Below are positions 12,001 through 24,344 of a stretch of DNA of 64,000 bases, in pieces (the stretch's first letter is position 1; each line of letters begins with the position of its first letter). The DNA is from Microglena sp. YARC (lineage: Eukaryota > Chlorophyta > Chlorophyceae > Chlamydomonadales > Chlamydomonadaceae), in the NCBI GenBank assembly GCA_022414725.1, contig CM039462.1, positions 19,286,368 through 19,350,367 on the forward strand, read 5' to 3'. Below the pieces are notes generated by a model. It worked only from the letters and a program-made list of their open reading frames with translations. It had not been told where the DNA came from and did not search any database. A program made the position numbers and the translations under genes.

Positions 12001-15000
12001 GACCAGTGTTTCCAACGGTCAGGCTTTTGTAGGAAAGCCTGACCAGTGTTTCCAACGGTCAGGCTTTTGTAGGAAAGCCTGACCAGTGTTTCCAACGGTC
12101 AGGCTTTTGTAGGAAAGCCTGACCAAAACGGTCAGGCTTTGTAGGAAAGCCTGACCAGTGTTTCAGGTCCAGGCTTTTGTAGGAAAGCCTGACAGTGTTT
12201 CCAACGGTCAGGCTTTTGTAGGAAAGCCTGACCAGTGTTTCCAACGGTCAGCTTTTTGTAGGGAAAGCCTGACCAGTGTTTTTTTCCTGACCACCAGCAG
12301 TGCTTTTTGTAGGAATAGCCTGGTGTTTCCAACGGTCAGGCTTCAGAAACCTGACCAGTGTTCCAACGGTCAGGCTTGTAGGAAAGCCTGACCAGTGTTT
12401 CCAACGGTCAGGCTTTTGTAGGAAAGCCTGACCAGTCAGTTTTGTATCCAAACGGTCAGGCTTTTGTAGGAAAGCCTGACCAGTGTTTCCAACGGTCAGG
12501 CTTTTGTAGGAAAGCCTGACCAGTGTTTCCAACGGTCAGTTTTGTAGGAAAGCCTGACCAGTGTTTCCAACGGTCAGGCGCTTTTGTAGGAAAGCTGACC
12601 AGTGTTTCCAACGGTCAGGCTTTTGTAGGAAAGCCTGACCAGTGTTTCCAACGGTCAGGCTTTTGTAGGAAAGCCTGACCAGTGTTTCCAACGGTCAGGC
12701 TTTTGTAGGAAAGCCTGACCAGTGTTTCCACGGTCAGGCTTTTTTGGTAGGAAAGCCTGACCAGTGTTTCCAACGGTCAGGCTTTTGTAGGAAAGCCTGA
12801 CCAGTGTTTCCAACGGTCAGGCTTTTGTAGGAAAGCCTGACCAGCCAACGGTCAGGCTTTGTAGGAAAGCCTGACCAGTGTTCCAACGGTCAGGCTTTTG
12901 TAGGAAAAGCCTGAAGCCAACGGTCAGGCTTTTGTAGGAAAGCCTGACCAGTGTTTCAAACGTCAGGCTTTTTAGGAAAGCCTGACCAGTGTTTCCAACG
13001 GTCAGGCTTTTGTAGGAAAGCCTGACCAGTGTTTTCAACGGTCAGGCTTTTGTAGGAAAGCCTGACAGTGTTTCCAACGAGTCAGGCTTTTGTAGGAAAG
13101 CCTGACCAGTGTTTTAGGCTTTTGTAGGAAAGCCTGACAGTGTTTCCAACGGTCAGGCTTTTGTAGGCGACCAGTGTAAGGCTTCCAACGGTCAGTGCTT
13201 TTGTAGGAAGGAAAGCCCTGACCAGTGTTTCCAACGGTCAGGATTTTGTAGGAAAGCCTGACCAGTGTTTCCAACGGTCAGGCTTTTGTAGGAAAGCCTG
13301 ACAGGTTTCCAACGGTAGCCACCAAGTGTTTCCAACGGTCAGGTGTAGGAAAGCCTGACCAGTGTTTCCAACGGTCAGGCTTTTGTAGGAAAGCCTGACC
13401 AGTGTTTCCAACGGTCAGGTTCTGTAGGCTTTCAGTTTTGTAGGAAAGCCTGACCAGTGTTTCCAACGGTCAGGCTTTTGTAGGAAAGCCTGACCAGTGT
13501 TTCAAACGTCAGGCTTTTGTAGGAAGCCTGACCAGTGTTTCCAAAGGAAAATGACAGTCCAACGGTCAGGCTTTTGTAGGAAAAGCCTGACCAGTGTTTC
13601 CAACGGTCAGGCTTTTGTAGGAAAGCCTGACCAGTGGTTTCCAACGGGCAGGCTTTTGTAGGAAAGCCTGACAGTGTTTCCAACGGTCAGGCTTTTGTAG
13701 GAAAAGCCTGACCAGTGTTTCCAACGGTCAGGCTTTTGTAGGAAAGCCTGACAGTGTTTCCAACGGTCAGGCTTTTGTAGGAAAGCCTGAGTGTTTCCAA
13801 CGGTCAGGCTTTTGTAGGAAAGCCTGACCAGTGTTTTCCAACGGTTTGTAGGAAAGCACCAGTGTTTCCAACGGTCGGCTTTTGTAGGAAAGCCTGACCA
13901 GTGTTTCCAACGGTCAGGCTTTTGTAGGAAAGCCTGGACCAGTGTTTCCAACGGTCAGGCTTTTGTAAGGAAAGCCTGACCAGTGTTTCCAAACGGTCAG
14001 ATGCTTTTGTAGGAAAGCCTGACCAGTGTTTCAACGGTCAGGATTGCTTTTCTTAGGAAAGCCTGACCAGTGTTTCCAACGTCCAGGCTTTTGTAGGAAA
14101 GCCTGACCAGTGTTTCCAACGGTCAGCTTTGTAGAAAGGCTGAACAGTTTTCCAACGTAGGCTTTGTAGCCTGACCAGTGTTCCAACGGTTCAGGCTTTT
14201 GGGAAAGCCCCTAGGAAAAGCCTGACCAGTGTTTCCAACGTCAGGCTTTCGTAGGAAAGCCTGACCCAGTGTTTCCAACGGTCAGCTTTTGTAGGAAAGC
14301 CTGACCAGTGTTTTCCAAACGGTCAGGCTTTTGTAGGAAAGCCTGACAGTGTACCAGCCGCTAGTGTTTCCAAACGGTCAGGCTTTTGTAGGAAAGCCTG
14401 ACCAGTGTTCCAACGGTCAGCTTTGTAGGAAAGCCTGACCAGTGTTCCTCAGGAAAGCCTGACCAGTGTTTCCAACGGTCAGGCTTTTGTAGGAAAGCGC
14501 TGACCAGCTGTTCCAACGGTCAGGCTTTTGTGAAACCTGACCAGTGTTTCCACGGGTCAGGCTTTTGTAGGAAAGCCTGACCAGTGTTTTCCAACGGTCA
14601 GCCCCCCCGCTTTTGTAGGAAAGCCTGACCAGTGTTTCCAACGGTCAGGCTTTTGTAGGAAAGCCTGACCAGTGTTTCCAACGGTCAGGCTTTTGTAAAA
14701 GCCTGACCAGTGTTTCCAACGGTCAGGCTTTTGTAGGAAAGCCTGACCAGTGTTTCCAACGGCAAGTCCAGTCTAGGCTTTGTAGGAAGCCTGACAGTGT
14801 TTCCAACGGTCAGGCTTTTGTATGAAAGCCTGACCCAGTGTTTCCAACGTCAGGCTTTTGTAGGAAAGCCTGACCAGTGTTCCACGGTCCAGGCTTTTCG
14901 TAGGAAAGCTGACCTGTTTCCAACGTCAGGCTTTTGTAGGAAACCTGACCAGTCCAACGGTCAGGCTTTTTGTAGGAAAGCCTGACCAGTGTTTCCAACG

Positions 15001-18000
15001 GTCAAGCCTGACCAGTGTTTCAACGGTCAGGCTTTGTAGGAAAAGCCTGACCAGTGTTTCCAACGGTCAGGCTTTTGTAGGAATAGCCTGACCAGTGTTT
15101 CCAACGGTCAGGCTTTGTAGGAAAGCCTGACCAGTGTTTCCAACGGTCAGCTTTTGTAGAAAAGCCTGACCAGTGTTTCCAACGGTCAGGCTTTTGTAGG
15201 AAAGCCTGACCAGTGTTTCAACGGTCAGGCTTTTGTAGGAAAGCCTGAACCAGTGTTTCCAACGGTCAGGGTAGGAAAGCTGACCAGTGTTTCCAACGGT
15301 CAGTTTTGTAGGAAAGCCTGACTCAGTGTTTCCAACGTCAGGCTTTTGTAGGAAAGCCTACCAGTGTTTCCACGGTCAGCGCTTTTTTGTAAGGAAAGCC
15401 TGACCAGTGTTTCTCAGGCTTTTGTAGGAAAGCTGACCAGTGTTTCCAACGGTCAGGCTTTTGTAGGAAAGCCTGACCAGTGTTTCCAACGGTCAGGCTT
15501 TTGTAGGAAAGCCTGACCCCTGAGTGTTTCCAACGGTCAGGCTTTTGTAGGAAAGCCTGACCAGTTGTTTCCAACGGTCAGGCTTTTGTAGAAAGCCTGA
15601 CCAGTGTTTGCCAACGGTCCAACGGTCAGGCTTTTGTAGGAAAGCCTGACCAGTGTTTCCAACGGTCAGGCTTTTGTAGGAAAGCCTGACCAGTGTTTCC
15701 AACGGTCAGGCTTTTGTAGGAAAGCCTGACCAGTGTTTCCAACGGTCCAGGCTTTTGTAGGAAAGCCTGACCAGTGTTTCCAACGGTCAGGCTTTGTAGG
15801 AAAGCCTGACCAGTGTTTCCAACGGTCAGGCTTTTGTAGGAAAGCCTGACCAGTGTTTCCAACGGTCAGGCTTTTGTAGGAAAGCCTGACCAGTGGTTTC
15901 CAACGGTCAGGCTTTTTGTAGGAAAGCCTGACCAGTGTTTCCAACGGTCAGGCTTTTGTAGGAAAAGCCTGACCAGTGTTTCCAACGGTCAGGCTTTTGT
16001 AGGAAAGCCTGACCAGTGTTTCCAACGGTCAGGCTTTTGTAGGAAAGCCTGACCAGTGTTTTCCAACGGTCAGGCTTTTGTTAGGAAAGCCTGACCAGTG
16101 TTTCCAACGGTCAGGCTTTTGTAGGAAAGCCTGACCAGTGTTTCCAACGGTCAGGCTTTTGTAGGAAAGCCTGACCAGTGTTCCAACGGTCAGGCTTTTG
16201 TAGGAAAGCCTGACCAGTGTTTCCTGAAGTGTTTCCAACGGTCAGGCTTTTGTAGGAAAGCCTGACCAGTGTTTCCAACGGTCAGGCTTTTGTAGGAAAG
16301 CCTGACCTGAGTGTTTCCAACGGTCAGGCTTTTGTAGGAAAGCCTGACCAGTGTTTCCAACGGTCAGGCTTTTGTAGGAAAGCCTGACCAGTGTTTCCAA
16401 CGGTCAGGCTTTTGTAGGAAAGCCTGACCAGTGTTTCCAACGGTCAGGCTTTTGTAGGAAAGCCTGACCAGTGTTTTCCCAACGGTCAGGCTTTTGTAGG
16501 AAAGCCTGACCAGTGTTTCCAACGGTCAGGCTTTTGTAGGAAAGCCTGACCAGGCTGTTTTTTCCAACGGTCAGGCTTTTTCGGCTAGGAAAGCCTGACC
16601 AGTGTTTCCAACGGTCAGGCTTTTGTAGGAAAGCCTGACCAGTGTTTCCAACGGTCAGGCTTTTGTAGGAAAGCCTGACCAGTGTTTTCCAACGGTCAGG
16701 CTTTTGTAGGAAAGCCTGACCAGTGTTTCCAACGGTCAGGCTTTTGTAGGAAAGCCTGACCAGTGTTTCCAACGGTCAGGCTTTTGTAGGAAAGCCTGAC
16801 CAGTGTTTTTCCAACGGTCAGGCTTTTGTAGGAAAGCCTGACCAGTGTTTCCAACGGTCAGGCTTTTTGTAGGAAAGCCTGACCAGTGTTTCCAACGGTC
16901 AGGCTTTTGTAGGAAAGCCTGACCAGTGTTTTCCAACGGTCAGGCTTTTTGTAGGAAAGCCTGACCAGTGTTTCCAACGGTCAGGCTTTTGTAGGAAAGC
17001 CTCAGGCTTTGTAGTAAAGGCCTGACCAGTGTTTCCAACGGTCAGGCTTTTGTAGGAAAGCCTGACCAGTGTTTCCAACGGTCAGGCTTTTGTTAGGAAA
17101 GCCACCAGTTCAGCCAACGGTTTTGTAGGAAAGCCAAGGTCAGGCTTCTTGTACCAGTTTTCCAAGCCTGACCAGTGTTTCCAACGGTCACAAGTGTTTC
17201 CAACGGTCAGGCTTTTGTAGGAAAGCCTGACAGTGTTTCCAACGGTCAGGCTTTTGTAGGAAAGCCTGACCAGTGTTTCCAACGGTCAGGCTTTTGTAGG
17301 AAAGCCTGACCAGTGTTTCCAACGGTCAGGCTTTTGTAGGAAAGCCTGACCAGTGTTTCCAACGGTCAGGCTTTTTGTAGGAAAGCCTGACCAGTGTTTC
17401 CAACGGTCAGGCTTTTAGGAAAGCCTGACCAGTGTTTTCCAACGGTCAGCTTTTGTAGGAAGCCTGACCAGTGTTTCCAACGGTCAGGCTTTTGTAGGAA
17501 AGCCTGACCAGTGTTTCCAACGGTCAGGCTTTTGTAGGAAAGCCTGACCAGTGTTTCCAACGGTCAGGCTTTTGTAGGAAAGCTGACCAGTGTTTCCAAC
17601 GGTCAGGCTTTTGTAGGAAAGCCTGACCAGTGTTTCCAACGGTCAGGCTTTTGTAGGAAAACCTGACCAGTGTTTCCAACGGTCAGGCTTTTGTAGGAAA
17701 GCCTGACCAGTGTTTCCAACGGTCAGGCTTTTGTAGGAAAGCCTGACCAGGTTTCCAACGGTCAGGCGGCTTTTGTAGGAAAGCCTGACCAGTGTTTCCA
17801 ACGGTCAGGCTTTTGTAGGAAAGCCTGACAGTGTTTCCAACGGTCAGGCTTTTGTAGAAAGCCTGACCATGTTTCCAACGGTCAGGCTTTTGTAGGAAAG
17901 CCTGACCAGTGTTTTCCAACGGTCAGGCTTTTGTAGGAAAAGCCTGACCAGTGTTCCAACGGTCAGGCTTTTGGAAAGCTTGAACGGTCAGGTGTAGGAA

Positions 18001-18260
18001 GCCTGACAGTTTGTCATGGCTTTGTAGGAAAGCCTGACCACGGTCAGGCTGATTTGCTTTTGTAGGAAAGCCTGTACCAGTGTTTCCAACGGTCAGAGGC
18101 AGCTTTTGTAAAAGCCTGGACATGTAACGGTCTTTTGTAGGAAGCCTGACCAGAAGGTCAGCTTTTGTAGGACCGCTGACCAGTGTTTCCAACTTAGGAA
18201 AGCCTGACAGACTGTTTCCAACGGTCTTTTGTAGGAAAGCCTGACCAGTGTTTCCAACGG
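1..18260. repeat. 40-bp hairpin satellite array (about 450 units)
   Basis: Tandem array with a strict 40-bp period, clearest at 9600-10080. Each unit holds an 11-bp perfect inverted repeat: arm GGTCAGGCTTT, loop TGTAGG and the reverse-complement arm. A 12-nt spacer AGTGTTTCCAAC follows. Units at about 7950-13900 and 15400-17900 are almost identical. Those at 1-7900, 13900-15400 and 17930-18260 carry many one-base indels, truncated units and homopolymer insertions (C run near 2842, G run near 7311, C run near 14603). The array continues beyond the left edge. Because 40 is not a multiple of 3, all frames are visited every three units, and the many 60-120 residue open frames on both strands are repeat artefacts. 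The array would lie in PMS2 intron 7 if that gene continues to the left. Confidence 0.95.
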
Positions 18261-18467
18261 TCAGCTTGTACTGACTGTTCCCGGTCCTATGACTCTAGTG
18301 TCCTTGAACTAGAGTCAGTGTTTCCCACTAATAACCTGGTCCAATGTTTGTAGGAAACCTGGTCAGTGTTTTGTAGGAACCCTCATTCATATCTGAATCC
18401 TCGTGCTGAGGGTTTGTGTCGGGAGACTCAACCTCTTTGGGTGAAATTCTTCCTTGAAAGATCATAA
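18261..18467. other. Satellite boundary and unique flank
   Basis: The satellite breaks down into a few rearranged unit fragments to about 18370, then sequence unrelated to the unit begins. The stretch 18380-18465 (gaatcctc...gggagac...) resembles 53590-53665, so it is part of a dispersed repeat. No exon continuing PMS2 was recognised here. Confidence 0.5.
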
Positions 18468-18650
18468 TGTATGTATGTATGTAATGCATGTATGTATGTT
18501 ATGTATGTTATCAGCCCAGGGGTAAGGCCAAATAGGCTAAAGAGACTTGCCCAACCGGGATAGGAAGGGCTTAAAAAGAGAAAAATAATTAATGAATTGA
18601 ACCCCAAACAATCATTTTACCAACGGGGGCCCTGAGTTCATGCTACATGA
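18468..18650 (-). mobile_element. SINE family A copy 1 (tail of TACA repeats)
   Basis: Read on the minus strand, a body of about 150 bp ends in a short (ACAT)n tail. The same body recurs at 31796, 34078, 34368, 51900 and 55690. It contains GGTTCAATTC, which resembles a polymerase III B box, and a TAGC-type start that only weakly resembles an A box. Homologous bodies ending in the same tetranucleotide tail are typical of a retroposed SINE. This is inference from five or more copies in the window, not a database match. Confidence 0.6.
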
Positions 18651-18654
18651 CAAT

Positions 18655-18690
18655 ACAAAACAAAAAAAGGCTCACCCTGATATGTGAATA
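18655..18690 (-). repeat. Partial copy of PMS2 exon 7 3' edge with its splice donor
   Basis: The last 13-14 nt of exon 7, its gtgagcc donor and about 20 nt of intron are repeated here, downstream of the real exon in the direction of transcription. The upstream half of the exon is missing. Confidence 0.65.
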
Positions 18691-18734
18691 TGCAGCTTGG
18701 TGAGACAGCGGCTTTGGTTCAGGATCCAGCGGAG

Positions 18735-18747
18735 CCCCCCCCCCCCC

Positions 18748-18800
<53 letters not shown>
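18735..18800. repeat. C tract plus (CA)n microsatellite
   Basis: A C run followed by about 50 bp of CA dinucleotides, in PMS2 intron 7. Confidence 0.9.
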
Positions 18801-18801
<1 letters not shown>

Positions 18802-18820
18802 CAAACAAAAAAAGGCTCAC

Positions 18821-18869
18821 CCTGATATGTGAATCTTCTCCTCAACCTCATCTGCTCCTCCTGGACCAC
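18821..18869 (-). CDS. PMS2: PMS2 exon 7
   Basis: 49 nt, phase 1 in and phase 2 out, acceptor cgcccccag, donor gtgagcc. It encodes [16 protein letters not shown], fitting the variable linker that precedes the conserved GF(I/L)S block of PMS proteins. Similarity alone is weak. Support comes from matching splice phases and the KIHISG ending. Confidence 0.65.
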
Positions 18870-20615
18870 CTGGGGGCGGTAAGGTGAATGTGTGTGTTGG
18901 TGAGGTGAATGTGTGTGTTGGTGAGGTGAATGTGAGTGTTGGTGAGGTGAATGAGTGTGGTGGTAAGGGTATAAGGTGTTGTGGTGGCAAGGTAATGTGT
19001 GTTGTTGGTGCAAGGTGAATGTGTGGTGTTGGGTGAGGGTGAATGTGTGTGGTGGTGGTGGTGAGGTGAATGTGTGTGACATGTGGTTGGTTGGTGAGTG
19101 AATGTGTGTGGTGGCGAGGTGTATGTGTGTGTTTGGTGAGGTGAATTGTATGTGTGTGGCGAGGTGAATGTGTGTGGTGGTGAGGTGAATGTGTGTGTTG
19201 GTGAGGTGAATGTGTTGGTGGTGCGAGGTGAATGTGTGTGTGGTGAGGTGAATGTGTGTGTGTGGCGAGGTGAATGTGTGTGTTGGTGAGGTGAATGTGT
19301 GTGTGGTGAGGGTGAATGTGTGTGTTGGGTGAGGTGAATGGAGTGTGGTGGTAGGTGAAAGGTGTGCTGTGTGTTGGAGTGTGATGCTGTTCGGTGAAGG
19401 TGAATGTGTGTGGTGGTGGTGTGAATGTGTATGGTGGTGAGGGAATGTGTGTGTGGCAGGTGAAGGTGATGTGTGTGGTTGGTGAGGTGAATGTGTGTGG
19501 CGAGGTTTGGTGTGTTGGTTGTAGGTGAATGTGTGTGTTGGTGAAGGTGAAATGTGTGTGTTGGTGAGGTGAATGATGTGGTGTTTGTGAATGGTGTGGT
19601 GTGTGGTGAATGAATGAAGGTGTGAAATGTGTGTTTGGTGTAGGGTGAGTGTGTGTTGTTTGGTGGGTGAATGTGTGTGTTGGTGAGGTGAATGTGTGTG
19701 TTGGGGTGAGGTGTGTGTTGGTGGTGAGGTGAATGTGTGTGTTGGTGAAGAATGAATGTGTGTGTTGATGAGGTGAATGTTGTGTGTTGGTGAGGTGAAT
19801 GTGTGTGGTGGTGGTGTGAATGTGTGTGTAGTTGGTTGATGGTGAATTGTGTAGGTGGTTTGTGTGTTGGTGATGACATGGTTGTCGGTGGCGAAGTGGT
19901 GTGTTTATGAAGATGAGTAGAAATGTTGTGGTGGTGAATGAAATTGTGTGTTGATCGGTTGAGGTGAGTGTGTTGGTGAATGTGTGTCGTTGGTGAGGTG
20001 AATGTGGTGTGTTGGTGAGAGTGAATAGTGTGTGTTGATCGAGGTGAATGTGTGTGTTGGTGAGGTGAAATGTGTGTGTTGTGAGTGACATGTGGTGTGT
20101 TGGTGAGGTGAATGTGTGTGTTGGTGAGGTGAATGTGTAAATGGTGGTTGGGGTGCATGTGTGTGTTGGTTTGAGGTGGAATGTGTGTGTTGGTCGAGGT
20201 GAATGTGTGTGTGTGGTGAGGTGAAATGTGTGTGTGAGGTGAATGTGTATGGGTGAGGTGAATGATGTGTTGGTGAGGTGAATGTGTGGTGAGGTGGTGG
20301 TTGTGAGGTGAATGTGTGTGTTGGTGAGGTGAATGTGTGTGTTGGTGAGGTGAATGTGTGTGTTGGTGAGGTGAATGTGTATGGTGGTGAGGTGAATGTG
20401 TGTGTTGGTGAGGTGAATGTGTATGGTGGTGAGGTGAATGTGTGTGTTGGTGAGGTGAATGTGTGTGTTGGTGAGGTGAATGTGTATGGTGGTGAGGTGA
20501 ATGTGTGTGTTGGTAAGGTGAATGTGTGTGTTGGTAAGGTGAATGTGTGTGGTGGTAAATGTTTGGGTGCGGAGGTGGCCGGAATAGTTCAAACAGCAAC
20601 AAACAGACAGAGACG

Positions 20616-20705
<90 letters not shown>

Positions 20706-23700
20706 CGAGTGGAACTGTTGGCTTCAGCCCCGGGACCCTGTGGGGTCCTAGGGGGGCTAAAGCGACAAGTCCTAGGCAGTGGCGCAAGCGACAAGTAAAA
20801 TTGGCGACAGGATGTTGGCAACAGAATCGAGCGGACCGAAGCCACTTATTTACGAGACCGTTGGCTGGCGTGTCAGGCTTTGTCTTGGAGGGGCGGTCGG
20901 ACAACCGGACAATGGGGTGACCCAGATGGGGGGCTTCACCAAAAAACAGAACTCTGGACACAAGGTAGACACAAGGTAGACACGAGATGTAGGTAACGTT
21001 TTTACTGCCAAAGACTGCGAGCAGCCAAATTGCTGGCTGAAGCTATGTAACCAAGTTCAAGTTCAAGTAGGTTGAGACACAGACATACAGACAGGCACGG
21101 GTGGAACTGTAGGCCTCAGCCCCGGGACCCTGGGGGTCCTAGGGGGGGCTAGAGCAAAAACAAATTGTGAAGCACCTGAGAGTGGCACATCAAAGTCCAA
21201 GGGGGTCCTAGGGGGTCCTAGGGGGGCTAAAGCAAAAACAAATTGTTGAGTACTTGAGAGCGACACATCCAAGTCTAAGTGGGTCCTAGGGGGTCCTAGA
21301 GGGGCTAAAGCGAAAACATATGGTTGAGTACCTGAGAGTGGCACATCCAAGTCCAAGGGGGTCCTAAGGGGTCCTAGGGGGGCTCCGCCAAAACTAACTG
21401 TGAGGCACCTGAGAGTGGCACGTCAAAGTCCAAGGGGGTCCTAGGGGGGCTTCAGCGAAAACAAATTGTGCAGCACCTGAGAGCGGCACATGAAAGTCCA
21501 AGGGGGTCCTAGGGGGGCTCTGCCCAAAACAAATTGTGCAGCACCTGAGAGTGGCACATCCAAGTCCAAGGGGGTCCTAGGGGGGCTAAAACGAAAACAA
21601 ATTGTGAAGCACCTGAGAGTGGCAAATCGAAGTCCAAGGGCTGCAGTGTATCTGCCACTTTGGTCCCAAACACATTAATGATGTTATCGCGGAGGGTTGA
21701 GCTTCCTCCTCGAGTGGAGATGACGACACTTCGAGAGCCCTTGCCAGCTTGGTTGGTAGCTAGCATGCGAACCTGGAGTAATGAGGTTGGGCGACGATAG
21801 TCAAGTTAGTGGAAAGTATCAGTAAATATGCACTGTTTTCTTTTTATGTCGCGGAGGGTTGAGCTTCCTCCTTGAGTGGAGATGATAACACTTTGAGAGC
21901 CCTTCTTTGCTTGATTGGTAGCTAGCATGCGAACCTGGAGTTTGGTGTGTGGGGGGGTACAGGAACACAGGAAGCAGGGTGTGTGTGTGTGTGTGTGTAT
22001 GTGTGGTAGAGTTGCTTGGTTGGTAGCTAGCATGCAAACCCCGAGTTACGAGGTTGGGTGACGACAGTCGAATAAGTCGACAGTACCAGTTCATATGCAC
22101 TGTTTTCTAAACATTGTTTTGGGCGCTCTAAATGTGTGATTTAACAGCAGGAATTAAAGCAGTCCCTATGCTCTAAACATGACTTTTAACACCAGAAATT
22201 ACAATCGTCCCGATGCAGTTCTGCGAAACCAAATCACGTTTTCCCTCTATAATGATTGTTTGCGTAAACCTTTTCGACCCACTTCGTTGCCGCCCAAGCA
22301 CGCGACGAAGGTACAGGCTGGCCGTCTGGCCTGCAACGAAGTGGGTCGAAGAGGTTTACGCAAGAGATTCTTCAAGATATCATCATAAAGGGAAAACGTG
22401 ATAACTGGATGATCACTGTTTTCTTTTCGGCTACCAGCACCAGCCTCTAGGCAGCTCCCTGGCAGACAAGTGTAGACAGGCATCCATGCTGAGGTACCGC
22501 AGCACTGTTTCTCCTCCCCCCCCAACCCCCCCAACCACGCCGTTTCCTTCACCCCCCCCCCCCACACACACACCAACCACCACCACTCTCGCTGTTTCCT
22601 TTAGCCTCCACCCCCTTCCCGCTCCTGCTGTTGCTCAATGGGAAGTGGATCCACATCCAGGATGATCACTGTTTTCCTTTTTGGCTACCAGCACCAGCTT
22701 CTAGGCAGCTCCCTGGCAGACAAGTGTAGACAGGCATCCATGCTGAGGTACCGCAGCACTGTTCCTCCTCCCCCCCAACCCCGCGTTTTCCTTCACCCCC
22801 CCCCCCCTACACACACACACACACACACACCAACCACCACCACTCTCGCTGTTTCCTTTAGCCTCCACCCCCTTCCCGCTCCTGCTGTTGCTCAATGGGA
22901 AGTGGATCCACCTCCTCACTCCTCTTCAAAATCTCAGGGAGCTGCGTCAACTAGTCATTCGTGACACTGCAATTTCTGACCTGACCCCTCTCTCTATGCT
23001 ATCCGCATTGGAAAGACTGCACATGGCTAGGACTTGGGTATCTGATACGTCCCCACTCAGAAATTTGGCAGTATCAGTAGAAGTTATCCCACGCAAGAAT
23101 TTTCTCTGAATAGTAGAGTATTGAACAGGCTCCAGTCTTATCATCTCCCCAACCAACACTATTTCAACTCGTGGATGATCACTGCTTTCCTTTTCGGCTA
23201 CTTTATCATTTGCATCCTATACTGCTTTACATCACATACTACTTCACGCTGCCGACCCATTTCGGATTGTTAGCTGTAGCACATGTAAGCTTACTTTTAT
23301 TTTCAGCTCCTAGCACCAGCTTCTAGGCAGCTCCCAAAGACTGCCACTGGGCCAAACCCAAAGATTCCAGGAGCACCGGAAAGCTGACGATAACAGCTTC
23401 CGGGTGCCTAAGTCGCTTAAGTTTTGGATGAAGAGTGAGCCCAGGGAGCTGCCTAGAAGCTGCTGCTAGAAGCTGAAAATAAAAGTTTTGGATGAAGAGT
23501 GAGCCCAGGGAGCTGCCTAGAAGCTGCTGCTAGAAGCTGAAAATAAAAGTTTTGGATGAAGAGTGAGCCCAGGGAGCTGCCTAGAAGCTGCTGCTAGAAG
23601 CTGAAAATAAAACTATGCTTACATGTGCTACAGCCGACAATCCGAATTGGGTCGGCAGCGTGAAGTAGTATGTGATGTAAAGCAGTATAGGATGCAAATG

Positions 23701-24297
23701 ATAAAGTAGTGCATGACGTACATGGTGTGAAGGGGTCTGTTGGTGATGTTGATTGCTAAACGATATGCATGCGTCTTTTGGTGATGTAAAGGAGTATATG
23801 ATGTATTTGATGTAAATGATTCAGTCGTGTATGATGTATATGGTATGCATGGGTCTGTTGATGATCTTAAATGATATGCATGTGTCTGTTGGTGATGTAA
23901 AGGAGTATATGATGTATTTGATGTAAATGATTCAGTCTTGTATGATGGGTCTGTTGGTGATGTAATGCATGGTATGCATGGGTCTGTTGATGATCTTAAA
24001 TGATATGCATGTGTCTGTTGGTGATGTAAAGGAGTATATGATGTACATGATGTAAGTGATAAAGTAGTATATGATATGCATTGGTATGTTATTTTGTGTT
24101 CACAGCTGAATAACTCCGACTGCACCTGCACAGCGATCACTTCATGCACTGATATACAACAATAATCGTACCTTGGTGCTTATAAGGGCGTAGGCTTGCA
24201 GTACAACCACCATCTTGGCATACTCTCGCTTTACGTTCTTCAGGAGTTCCTTGTGCAGAATAAATCAGTATATTAGATTGATATAAATAAATGAATA

Positions 24298-24344
<47 letters not shown>

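Noticed and set aside
1..18260. CRISPR-like array (regular palindromic repeats with short spacers)
   Set aside because: The 12-nt spacer is the same in every unit and the genome is eukaryotic; this is a satellite.
18817..20961. 714- and 665-residue minus-strand open frames rich in His/Thr/Ser/Pro
   Set aside because: They translate the 21-bp minisatellite, whose period is a multiple of three; composition is purely repeat-driven.
24090..24160. An extra PMS2 exon ([11 protein letters not shown]) after exon 5
   Set aside because: No donor follows in phase, and exon 6 at 21772 joins exon 5 directly with conserved sequence.
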